Notes under the pieces: model-generated
Told to the model about the DNA's origin: nothing
Databases searched by the model: none
Seen by the model: the letters and a program-made list of their open reading frames with translations, nothing else
Made by a program: the position numbers and the translations under genes
In this document: positions 1 to 7,282 of the stretch, piece by piece
Layout: each line of letters begins with the position of its first letter
How positions within the stretch are numbered: the first letter of the stretch is position 1
NCBI GenBank assembly: GCA_945965245.1
Contig: CAMFNC010000237.1
Coordinates: 1 to 9,280 of the forward strand
Length of the DNA: 9,280 nucleotides
Source: an uncultured Porphyromonas sp.
Lineage (GTDB): Bacteria > Bacteroidota > Bacteroidia > Bacteroidales > Porphyromonadaceae
Direction: 5' to 3'

Positions 1-53
1 TATTATTAGTAACTCATTGACAATCATGTCCAATTAATTAAAAACAGAAGAGT
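1..53 (+). other. Partial upstream region of the SusC/D operon
   Basis: This AT-rich stretch precedes the SusC-type gene. No TAnnTTTG box is visible in it, so the operon promoter probably lies before the window. The purine run AGAAGAG at 46-52 sits too close to the ATG to act as a standard Shine-Dalgarno site; weak or absent Shine-Dalgarno sites are usual in Bacteroidota. Confidence 0.5.
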
Positions 54-3000
54 ATGAAAAGATTTACACTGTTCTTTGCATGCCTATTCTTATCGTTAGG
101 CATGGCGTTGGCACAGCAGAAGACCGTTTCGGGTGTCGTTATCTCGGCAGAAGATGGCGAACCCATCATCGGTGCATCTGTGGTAGCCAAAGGCCTCTCG
201 GGAGTTGGCGCACAAACGAATTTGGATGGCAAATTCTCATTCAGTGCCCCGGCTTCATTAAAAACCATCATTGTGAGCTACGTGGGCATGCAAACCCAGG
301 AAGTAGCCGCCGGTAAAGACCTCCGCATCGTGCTCAAGGCCACAGCCGTACAGCTGGAAGGCGTTGTGGTTACCGGTATGGGTATCAAGCGTTCACAAAA
401 ATCACTCGGTTATTCTGTTCAACAAGTAAAAGCCGAAGAATTGCAAACCACACGTACCACCGATGTAAACAATGCGTTGGCAGGTAAGATTGCCGGTGCT
501 CGCTTTACGGGTGGTTCCGGTGCTACCTTCGATGCCGGCTCTATCGTATTGCGCGGTACATCCAACTTAAGCCCCGGTGGTTCCGAACCCATCTATGTGG
601 TGGACGGCGTGATTACCAATAAAAACATGGTCAATATGGACGATGTGGCCAGTCTGAACGTACTGAAAGGTCCGGCCGCTACTGCCGTATATGGTTCTGA
701 AGGTGGCAACGGTGCTATCATCATCCAAACCCGCAGCGGCGGCAATGGCTCCGGTGACAAAGCTCAGATGTCTGTCGATTTCAGCCACACCACCACTTTC
801 GAAAAGCCGGTGAACTACTTCGACTTCCAACAAGAGTATGGTGGTGGCTACATGGGAGCCAATGCAGAAATGCCCATTTACAAGTGGAAAGACGGTCATG
901 ACCCTGCTTGGAAAGTATTGGATGGCAAGAGATATTATGACTATGCCAACGATGCCAGCTGGGGACCCAAATTAGACGGCAAGGAGTATATCCCATTTTA
1001 CGCATGGGATAAAACAGATCCTCGTTTCGGTAAAACCGCCCTATGGCAAGCTCATGGCAAGGATAATGTTTTGGCCTTGTTCCGCACCGGTATGACCAAT
1101 ACGACCAATGTGGCTTTTGCTCGTGCCGAAAAAGACCATTCTACTCGTGTTTCGTTTACCAATATCGATCGCCGAGGTATCTATCAGAACAGTGATGCCG
1201 CACGTCGTTTTCTAAGTGTCAAGACCAACTTCCGCCCGATGGAACACATGACAGTAGATTTGGATTACAAATATACTTATCGTGAAAACCACAATGCGGC
1301 CACCGAAGAATACGGCGGATATAACCCCGTATATTCATTTACCCAGTGGGGACATGTCAATGTGGATATCAACGATCTCAAAGAAAACTATATCCGCCCC
1401 GATGGTTCCTATCGCTCTTGGAACATAAGAGGTCCTAAGGATTTTACTCCGGCATATCACAACAACCCGTTTGCCATGATGGATTTCATAAATCGTTACT
1501 CACGCTACACTTGGAATGTATTCAGTGCCACGGCAGCCTATGAAATCACAAATAAAATCAAAGCACAAGCCTCCGTCTTCGGCAATGTACGCAGCCAACA
1601 GTCTGAAATACAGATTGGATACAATTTTACCGGTGACGATCTTATTCCTTATTATTATCAAGAGCAAAATCGCACCAAAGATATTCGTACACAAGGCAAG
1701 ATTTCTTACACCGATCGTTTCCTACAAGACCAACTCACATTAGACGCAGCTATCTATGCCGAAAATCGAGATTTCCGTTACGACATGCTAAAAGCCAATA
1801 CCACAGACGGATTGGCAGCAGACAAGTGGTTTAATTTGGCTTCTTCGGTGGGAAAACAAAAGGCGGAAAACTTGTTAGACCGCTATCAAGTACGTAGTGT
1901 ATATGGTACACTTACCTTGGGATGGCAGGACACCTATTTTGCAGATTTCTCGGCTCGTAACGACTGGTCATCCACGTTGCCCGACAAACACAACGGATAT
2001 TTCTTCGGAGGAGCATCTATAGCCGCCATCGCCAGCAATTGGATTCCCAAAAACAACATCCTGAATTTTTGGAAAATCCGTGCCTCTGTCGCACAAGTAG
2101 GTTCGACCTTAAACCCCTATAATGTTTATCAGACCTACGAAACATCCAAATACGGAACCACAACATGGGCATACAATTCTGCCACACTCAAAAATTCCGA
2201 AATTAAACCCACCATATCCACATCCTTTGAAGTAGGTACGGAGTTCCGCATGTTCAACAATCGCCTTTGGGGTGACATCAACTACTACAACCGTATCGCA
2301 CGCGATCAAATTCTCGCCCTAAACATGGCTCCTGCCAGTGGATTTGTTTATCGCTATATTAATGCCGGTCGCATTCAAAACAAAGGTATCGAAATAGCTT
2401 TGGGTGGTAGCCCCGTTAAGACCAATGATTGGCAATGGGATGTAAACTTTAATATTGCTCGCAACCGCAATAAGCTACTTGAACTCGATGGCGAAAGAAA
2501 TGATTATCGTGTTTCTTGGTTTGGTTTTGGCTCACGTGCATCTCTTTATGCCGTGGTGGGTGAACCTGTCGGCACCATTATTGCAAATAATTTCAAATAT
2601 GACGAGCAGGGCAGACAGGTATTCCATAAAAAAGAAGTCACAGCTACCGACCCCGTAAAAAGACAGAAGCAACAAGATGATATTGATGTCAATGGTCCAT
2701 ACACTCCTCTTATTTCAGCAGATGAGAAATTAGGTAACGTGCAGCCGGATTTTACCGGAGGTTTTAATACATCATTGCGTTGGAAAAACCTCTCTGTACG
2801 TGCATCATTCGACTTCCAAATCGGAGGCAACATTCTCTCCGTATCCAATATGTTCGGAGAAGGTAGCGGTTTGCTCTCCAGCACTGTAGGTAAAAACGAT
2901 AGAGGTGTCGATGTTCGCGAAGATCTTAGCAAAAATGGTGGTGTGCACATAGTGGGTGTGGATGAAAAAGGCAATGCCGTAGACAGCCATTTGGAAGCCA

Positions 3001-3296
3001 ACTACTATTTCGGAACTTTCAAATCCGGTGTTTGGGGTGCTTATCTCTACGATGCCAGCTATGTAAAAATGCGTGAATTGGCTGTTTCTTACGAATTCCC
3101 TAAAGATTTGATTATGAAAACCGGATTTCTCAAATCTGCGAGCATTTCTCTTGTTGCCAATAACCCTTGGCTGATTTACTCTGCCGTGCCCAACTTCGAT
3201 GTATCCGAAGCTGTAAATGCATATCAAGGATATTGCGAACGTGGACAGACCGTAAGTTCTCGCACCATAGGTTTCACGGTTAATTTAACATTCTAA
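54..3296 (+). CDS. SusC/RagA-family TonB-dependent outer-membrane transporter
   Basis: This is the outer-membrane channel of a SusC/SusD pair. Such proteins import oligosaccharides, peptides or other nutrients across the outer membrane using energy from TonB-ExbBD. The 1080-residue length is normal for the family. Residues 1-20 form a signal peptide (basic MKR, hydrophobic core, ALA before Q21). About 24-97 match the carboxypeptidase-regulatory-like beta-sandwich common in SusC proteins. A TonB-box-like VVVTG lies at 104-108. The plug domain spans about 110-230 and carries LRGTSN (166-171), PIYVVDG (179-185) and LNVLKGPAATAVYG (201-214), all SusC signatures. The rest is the beta-barrel, ending in the aromatic FTVNLTF typical of outer-membrane proteins. 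The plug has YGSEGGNGA where YGSRAANGV is usual, suggesting a subfamily. The SusD partner follows after 22 bases. The substrate cannot be told from the sequence. Confidence 0.96.
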   Translation: MKRFTLFFACLFLSLGMALAQQKTVSGVVISAEDGEPIIGASVVAKGLSGVGAQTNLDGKFSFSAPASLKTIIVSYVGMQTQEVAAGKDLRIVLKATAVQLEGVVVTGMGIKRSQKSLGYSVQQVKAEELQTTRTTDVNNALAGKIAGARFTGGSGATFDAGSIVLRGTSNLSPGGSEPIYVVDGVITNKNMVNMDDVASLNVLKGPAATAVYGSEGGNGAIIIQTRSGGNGSGDKAQMSVDFSHTTTFEKPVNYFDFQQEYGGGYMGANAEMPIYKWKDGHDPAWKVLDGKRYYDYANDASWGPKLDGKEYIPFYAWDKTDPRFGKTALWQAHGKDNVLALFRTGMTNTTNVAFARAEKDHSTRVSFTNIDRRGIYQNSDAARRFLSVKTNFRPMEHMTVDLDYKYTYRENHNAATEEYGGYNPVYSFTQWGHVNVDINDLKENYIRPDGSYRSWNIRGPKDFTPAYHNNPFAMMDFINRYSRYTWNVFSATAAYEITNKIKAQASVFGNVRSQQSEIQIGYNFTGDDLIPYYYQEQNRTKDIRTQGKISYTDRFLQDQLTLDAAIYAENRDFRYDMLKANTTDGLAADKWFNLASSVGKQKAENLLDRYQVRSVYGTLTLGWQDTYFADFSARNDWSSTLPDKHNGYFFGGASIAAIASNWIPKNNILNFWKIRASVAQVGSTLNPYNVYQTYETSKYGTTTWAYNSATLKNSEIKPTISTSFEVGTEFRMFNNRLWGDINYYNRIARDQILALNMAPASGFVYRYINAGRIQNKGIEIALGGSPVKTNDWQWDVNFNIARNRNKLLELDGERNDYRVSWFGFGSRASLYAVVGEPVGTIIANNFKYDEQGRQVFHKKEVTATDPVKRQKQQDDIDVNGPYTPLISADEKLGNVQPDFTGGFNTSLRWKNLSVRASFDFQIGGNILSVSNMFGEGSGLLSSTVGKNDRGVDVREDLSKNGGVHIVGVDEKGNAVDSHLEANYYFGTFKSGVWGAYLYDASYVKMRELAVSYEFPKDLIMKTGFLKSASISLVANNPWLIYSAVPNFDVSEAVNAYQGYCERGQTVSSRTIGFTVNLTF

Positions 3297-3318
3297 AAAC
3301 TCTAACACGATTTTTATT

Positions 3319-4830
3319 ATGAAAAGGATCAAATATATTTTGTATGCGGCCGTGTTTGGTGCAACATTCTCGGCTTGTAGTGACTTTGGAGACATTAATG
3401 TGGATCCGAACAAAATGTCAACGAAGGAAAGTTCTTATTTCATGTTGGGAGCCGAACAGTATGTTCCATATTTCTCCATGAATGCCACTTACAACCCATG
3501 GGTGCAAACCGTACCCGGATATTTCGCAGAACCACGCAATTATCAGTTTACCAAGTTTACGAACTCGTTAATGCAGTTCACGACTTCCACACTGTATCGC
3601 ATCGGGATTCAAAATTGCGATGAAATCATCCGGCTTAACAGCATGGAAAATCCATCAGGTACGGCAGGATTGGGTGGAGGAAAGAGTAATCAGATTGCCG
3701 TGGCGGAAACATTACGTGCTTACTTTTACATGCACATCACCGATGCTACTGGCATGACTCCCTATTTCGAAGCGGGAAAAGCACAAGAGGGTATTACTAC
3801 TCCCCAATACAATACCACTCAGGAAATTTATACTGATTTGGATAAACGACTTAGAGATGCTTTTACCAAGTTTGACACAAACGAACCATTGAACTCCAAT
3901 TTTGAAGTTATATATAGTGGTAATATTGCCAAATGGAAAAAGTTGAATGCCTCTCTTCGCATGATGATGGCCATCAAGCTGGCAGATGTGGATCCCACTG
4001 TCGGTAAAGAACGCTTTGCCAAAGCTTTTGCAGATGGAGGTCTTCAGTCCGATGGCACATCGCAATTGGGCGATGGTGATACATTTGCTTTTCCTTATCT
4101 TAAAGAAAATGCAAATGCAAACCTACTCTACACGAACATAGTAGTATCCGGTCGTCGTGACTTTTCACCCAGTGACTTTGTCATTGATAACTTCTTGCTT
4201 CTTAACGACCCACGTGTGGCAGATATAGCTACCACGGTAGACGGAAAGTTTGTAGGTTGCCCATTTGGTGTACAGAATAAGGAAGCAAATAACTATTCCG
4301 AATTTGCATCGCGTTATTGGCAACAAGATACTCCAGCTGAAATAATTTCCGCAGCACACATAAAACTAATACAAGCAGAAGCAGCATTATATGGGTGGAT
4401 TGGTGGTACCCCTGCCCAATATTATGCAGAAGGTATTCGTGAGGCTTTTGCTAATTGCGGTATAAGCAAGAGTATGGATTTAAGTAATGTTAATAAAGAA
4501 CTTGCTGCCAAACTACTTGCCAATACTGATGTTGCTGTTTATCTGGCACAACCGGAAGTTGCATTAACCGGCGATAAAGCTGGAGACCTCAAGAAAATTG
4601 CAGTGCAACGCTGGCTAAACAACTACCTCAAAGATGGTATAGAAGGATGGTCTGACTTACGCCGTTTGGATTGGCCTTTGGTTAAACCCGCACCGGGAAC
4701 TCTACCCAACCTTCCTCTTCGCATGATGTATCACCCTGATGACTATGATGCAAACCGCGCCAATTATGATGCTGCGGTAGCTAAACAGCCGGACAAATTG
4801 ACAACTCGCCTTTGGTGGGACGTTAAATAA
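3319..4830 (+). CDS. SusD/RagB-family nutrient-binding outer-membrane lipoprotein
   Basis: This is the surface lipoprotein that, in characterised SusCD pairs, forms a lid on the SusC barrel and captures substrate. The 503-residue protein starts with a lipoprotein signal: MKR, a hydrophobic stretch and lipobox FSAC with the lipidated cysteine at residue 20. The following SDFGD is acidic and resembles the surface-export signals described for Bacteroidota lipoproteins. INVDPN (26-31) is a typical SusD N-terminal motif. The segment AAHIKLIQAEAALYGW fits the helical TPR-like core. QRWLNNYLKDGIEGWSDLRR (about 429-448) and the closing TTRLWWDVK fit the SusD-like_2 branch, often named nutrient-binding outer-membrane lipoprotein. 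The 22-base gap after the SusC gene, with no terminator or promoter between, indicates co-transcription. A terminator follows 60 bases after the stop. Family is secure; ligand unknown. Confidence 0.94.
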   Translation: MKRIKYILYAAVFGATFSACSDFGDINVDPNKMSTKESSYFMLGAEQYVPYFSMNATYNPWVQTVPGYFAEPRNYQFTKFTNSLMQFTTSTLYRIGIQNCDEIIRLNSMENPSGTAGLGGGKSNQIAVAETLRAYFYMHITDATGMTPYFEAGKAQEGITTPQYNTTQEIYTDLDKRLRDAFTKFDTNEPLNSNFEVIYSGNIAKWKKLNASLRMMMAIKLADVDPTVGKERFAKAFADGGLQSDGTSQLGDGDTFAFPYLKENANANLLYTNIVVSGRRDFSPSDFVIDNFLLLNDPRVADIATTVDGKFVGCPFGVQNKEANNYSEFASRYWQQDTPAEIISAAHIKLIQAEAALYGWIGGTPAQYYAEGIREAFANCGISKSMDLSNVNKELAAKLLANTDVAVYLAQPEVALTGDKAGDLKKIAVQRWLNNYLKDGIEGWSDLRRLDWPLVKPAPGTLPNLPLRMMYHPDDYDANRANYDAAVAKQPDKLTTRLWWDVK

Positions 4831-4836
4831 TCCGAT

Positions 4837-4862
4837 GAGCGTGCGTTGAGAAACGCTTACTC
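4837..4862 (+). other. Short GNRA-loop hairpin in the susD 3' untranslated region
   Basis: GCGTT at 4843-4847 pairs exactly with AACGC at 4852-4856 around the loop GAGA, a GNRA-type tetraloop. An outer GAG (4837-4839) can pair with CTC (4860-4862) across a small internal loop. It lies between the stop codon and the terminator. It may stabilise the transcript 3' end or be chance; no known RNA family is recognised. Confidence 0.3.
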
Positions 4863-4889
4863 AAATAATTTAGTTTAACTCTTGTGCGA

Positions 4890-4928
4890 AGAGTGCCCCT
4901 TTGGCAAGGAAGGGGCACTCTCTTTTTT
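4890..4928 (+). terminator. Intrinsic terminator of the SusC/D operon
   Basis: AGAGTGCCCCTT (4890-4901) is perfectly complementary to AAGGGGCACTCT (4910-4921), giving a GC-rich 12-bp stem with an 8-base loop. A run of six T follows at 4923-4928. This is a textbook rho-independent terminator, and it limits the upstream operon to two genes within this window. Confidence 0.93.
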
Positions 4929-4982
4929 GCATCGAACCCATCATAACGCCGAATAGAAATCACTCATTATCAGCCGTAAATG

Positions 4983-5013
4983 TTGGAAAATCGAATAAAT
5001 AAGCCTACATTTG
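4983..5013 (+). promoter_or_regulatory. Bacteroidota-type promoter for rpmE2
   Basis: TTG at 4983-4985 (-33 element) and TACATTTG at 5006-5013 (an exact TAnnTTTG -7 element) are separated by 20 bases. Transcription would begin a few bases after 5013, giving an AT-rich leader of roughly 70-75 bases before the rpmE2 ATG. I see no strong stem-loop or Shine-Dalgarno site in that leader. Confidence 0.82.
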
Positions 5014-5093
5014 CAGTCCATTAACGCTCAAAATAATTTATCGGTTACCACCAAATTGTTTTTAAAAATCAACGAAAGTAAAAATATACGATA

Positions 5094-5348
5094 ATGAAAA
5101 AAGGTATTCATCCTGAAAACTACCGCCCGGTGGTTTTCAAAGATATGTCTAACGAAGACATCTTCATCACACGCTCTACGATTGCAACCAAAGAAACAAT
5201 CGAGATAGACGGTGTTACTTATCCGCTTGCCAAAGTGGAAATCTCAAGCACCTCTCACCCCTTCTTTACCGGCAAGGCCAAGTTGGTGGATACTGCAGGT
5301 CGTGTGGATAAGTTCATGAGCCGCTATGGCGATCGCAAGAAGAAATAA
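5094..5348 (+). CDS. rpmE2: 50S ribosomal protein L31, type B
   Basis: This is a small component of the large ribosomal subunit; L31 helps form a bridge between subunits. The 84-residue protein opens with MKKGIHPENYRPVVF, the usual L31 N-terminus, and contains the type B motif EISSTSHPFFTGK (about 49-61) and a C-terminal VDKFMSRYGDRKKK with a basic tail. Type A L31 binds zinc through cysteines; this protein has no cysteine, which fits the zinc-independent type B form. It is flanked by its own promoter and terminator, so it is a single-gene transcription unit. In some other bacteria the type B form responds to zinc limitation, but no Zur-like operator is recognised here. The ATG is the only reasonable start. 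Confidence 0.96.
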   Translation: MKKGIHPENYRPVVFKDMSNEDIFITRSTIATKETIEIDGVTYPLAKVEISSTSHPFFTGKAKLVDTAGRVDKFMSRYGDRKKK

Positions 5349-5374
5349 TCTTTAGATTACAGACTCATCTTGAG

Positions 5375-5411
5375 CAGGCTGTTCTTCCATCGGAGAACAG
5401 CCTGTATTTTT
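5375..5411 (+). terminator. Intrinsic terminator after rpmE2
   Basis: CAGGCTGTTCT (5375-5385) pairs perfectly with AGAACAGCCTG (5394-5404). A T-G and a C-G pair can extend the stem inward, leaving the 4-base loop CATC. The sequence TATTTTT follows at 5405-5411. The T-tract also supplies the -33 element of the next promoter. Confidence 0.9.
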
Positions 5412-5440
5412 GAATGTTTGCCAAAATGTGGCTATCTTTC
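5410..5440 (+). promoter_or_regulatory. Bacteroidota-type promoter for porV-ispF
   Basis: TTG at 5410-5412 and TATCTTTC at 5433-5440 (one mismatch to TAnnTTTG) are separated by exactly 20 bases, the same spacing as the rpmE2 and glyA promoters here. The start point would fall near 5445, leaving a leader of about 15-20 bases before the porV ATG. The mismatch lowers confidence. Confidence 0.6.
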
Positions 5441-5463
5441 GACTCCTAATCAAGTCTATCTAT

Positions 5464-6636
5464 ATGCTATCCAAACCCATACGGGGCATAACCGCTGCCC
5501 TGACTCTCCTTTTGGGCATTGCCCCCGCAACGCTGTTTGCGCAAAAGCCCACCACGGCTGCCGTGGTTACCTCTGTACCTTCTTTGGCCATCACTCCGGA
5601 TGCACGCGGTGCAGCACTGGGACACAGCGGGGTGGCTTCCTCCGCCGATCTTTTCTCGCAATATTGGAACCCCGCCAAATACCTCCACACTCCCGGCAGG
5701 AAAGGATTTTCGCTGGGTTACACTCCTTGGCTCAATAAGATAGCCGATGGCATCGCACTGATGAATGTGGAGGGATACTATCGCTTCTCAACCACCACAC
5801 CACAGACTTTAAGCGCATCGCTTCACTACTTCACCATGGGTAAGATTACACAGTGGGACGACCGCATGAACCAAGTGGGACAACTCGGAGCCAACGAATG
5901 GGCGTTGGATTTGGCGTATGCCCAACAGCTGACCGACCACTATGGTATGTCCGTGGCTGCACGCTATATCCATGCCGACCCCGGCATCCGCCGTGAAGGA
6001 GTGGGAGCCGGCTCGGCTTTTGCCATGGATGTGACCGGATTTTATACCCGACCGCTCAATTGGTTCAAACAGAACTGGATTTGGAATGCCGGTTTCAGCA
6101 TCAAGAACATCGGCACCAAAATCAGCTTTGATGGAGGTACACATTCGGGCTTCATCCCGGCCAATCTGGCTTTGGGAATGGCACTCAAATGGATTGCTCA
6201 TGAGGAACATACCCTGGAACTAAACTTGGAGATGAACAAGCTATTAGTGCCCACACCACCAATATACGATGCCACATCGTCTGCCGAGCGTGACAAGGCC
6301 TTTGCCGACTATTACAAAACTGCTGCTATTGCCGGTATCTTTAAGAGTTTGGCGGATGCCCCCGGCGGATTTAAGGAAGAGTGGCAGGAAATCCGCTGGA
6401 GTACCGGATTGGAATACAGCTATCGCAACATGTTTTACGGCCGTGCCGGCTGGAGCTACATCCACCCCAATAAGGGCGCACTGCTCACAGCAAGCATAGG
6501 GGCCGGATTGCGCTACAACGGTTTAACCTTTGATGCTGCCTACCTCTTTGCCACCACTGCCAATAATCCGGTGGATGGAACGATGAGTTTTTCGCTGGGT
6601 GTGGATCTGGAGCAAATCCATAAATTCTTCCAATAA
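5464..6636 (+). CDS. porV: Type IX secretion system outer-membrane protein PorV
   Basis: PorV (LptO in Porphyromonas) is a FadL-like outer-membrane barrel. It collects T9SS cargo from the translocon and passes it to the PorU sortase of the attachment complex. The 390-residue length matches the family. Residues 1-26 are a signal peptide (basic start, core ITAALTLLLGIAPA, likely cut between A26 and Q27). The PorV signature lies at 45-73: PDARGAALG, GVASSAD and YWNPAKY, followed by LGYTPWL near 84-90. It ends in FSLGVDLEQIHKFFQ. The frame is open from a TTG at 5410, but that start would lie in the upstream terminator and promoter and would put 18 extra residues before the signal peptide, so ATG 5464 is chosen. 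The porU gene, a frequent neighbour, is not adjacent in this window. PorQ or another family member is less likely given the PDAR and WNPAKY motifs. Confidence 0.88.
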   Translation: MLSKPIRGITAALTLLLGIAPATLFAQKPTTAAVVTSVPSLAITPDARGAALGHSGVASSADLFSQYWNPAKYLHTPGRKGFSLGYTPWLNKIADGIALMNVEGYYRFSTTTPQTLSASLHYFTMGKITQWDDRMNQVGQLGANEWALDLAYAQQLTDHYGMSVAARYIHADPGIRREGVGAGSAFAMDVTGFYTRPLNWFKQNWIWNAGFSIKNIGTKISFDGGTHSGFIPANLALGMALKWIAHEEHTLELNLEMNKLLVPTPPIYDATSSAERDKAFADYYKTAAIAGIFKSLADAPGGFKEEWQEIRWSTGLEYSYRNMFYGRAGWSYIHPNKGALLTASIGAGLRYNGLTFDAAYLFATTANNPVDGTMSFSLGVDLEQIHKFFQ

Positions 6637-6650
6637 GCTTCTTAATAAAT

Positions 6651-7139
6651 ATGTATCCATTCAGAATAGGTTACGGCTTCGATGTGCATCGCTTGGTGCC
6701 GGAGCGTGAATTGTGGCTGTGTGGCATCCGCATAGCCCACACTTTGGGATTGGAAGGACACAGCGATGCCGACGTGGCACTGCACGCATTGTGCGATGCC
6801 CTGCTGGGGGCTGCGGCACTGGGCGATATAGGCAGCCATTTCCCTCCATCTGATATGCAATACAAAAACATCGACAGTAAGATCCTGCTGCATCGTGTAA
6901 TGGAAGTGGTGCGTGCCGAGGGCTACCAGGTGGGCAATGTGGATGTGACCATCGCCGCCGAACGCCCCAAACTACGTCCGCACATCGATGCCATGCGTGC
7001 CTGCATCGCCGAGGTGATGGGTATGGAAGTGGCGCAGGTATCGGTCAAAGCCACCACCACTGAAAAATTAGGCTATACGGGGCGCGAAGAGGGCATCGCC
7101 GCCCATGCCGTGGCTCTGCTGTATCAAAAAGATTTATAG
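6651..7139 (+). CDS. ispF: 2-C-methyl-D-erythritol 2,4-cyclodiphosphate synthase
   Basis: IspF converts 4-diphosphocytidyl-2-C-methyl-D-erythritol 2-phosphate to the cyclic 2,4-diphosphate with release of CMP, a late step of the MEP route to isoprenoid precursors in the cytoplasm. The 162-residue length is standard. The zinc ligands are D11 and H13 (GYGFDVHR) and H45 (ADVALHALCDALLGA). GDIGSHFP (58-65) is the conserved substrate loop. KATTTEKLGYTGREEGIA (133-150) is the CDP-binding signature with the catalytic threonine and glutamate region intact. It starts 14 bases after the porV stop with no terminator or promoter between, so it is probably co-transcribed with porV. No terminator is seen after it. 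Confidence 0.97.
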   Translation: MYPFRIGYGFDVHRLVPERELWLCGIRIAHTLGLEGHSDADVALHALCDALLGAAALGDIGSHFPPSDMQYKNIDSKILLHRVMEVVRAEGYQVGNVDVTIAAERPKLRPHIDAMRACIAEVMGMEVAQVSVKATTTEKLGYTGREEGIAAHAVALLYQKDL

Positions 7140-7208
7140 CCACAGAAGTCCGTCCGATCATGGAGCATGACCCCGAAAGTTGCAAAGAATGGATAACTGC
7201 TTGAATGA

Positions 7209-7239
7209 TTGTGAATAGCGATTTTTATCCGTATATTTG
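7209..7239 (+). promoter_or_regulatory. Bacteroidota-type promoter for glyA
   Basis: TTG at 7209-7211 and TATATTTG at 7232-7239 (exact TAnnTTTG) are 20 bases apart. The transcript would begin near 7245, about 38 bases before the glyA ATG. The promoter lies inside an in-frame upstream extension of the glyA frame (possible ATG at 7205), which argues that the extension is not translated. Confidence 0.82.
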
Positions 7240-7282
7240 TGGCACTTGTGAAATCAACGAATACTATCTTAAACTAATTGAA

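Noticed and set aside
17..22. TTGACA resembling an E. coli -35 element before the SusC gene
   Set aside because: Bacteroidota housekeeping promoters do not use this element, and no TAnnTTTG box lies 20 bases downstream.
949..3061. Repeated 12-mer ACGATGCCAGCT at about 949 and 3050
   Set aside because: Both copies encode the short peptide DAS within one large gene and reflect codon preference; there is no wider repeat structure.
2546..3227. Two overlapping minus-strand open frames of 151 and 140 codons within the SusC gene
   Set aside because: They overlap each other and a full-length family protein, and their translations look like reverse-complement shadows without signals or motifs.
7158..7170. 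Inverted repeat TCATG-gag-CATGA after ispF
   Set aside because: The stem is only five AT/GC-mixed pairs with no T-tract, too weak to call a terminator or operator.
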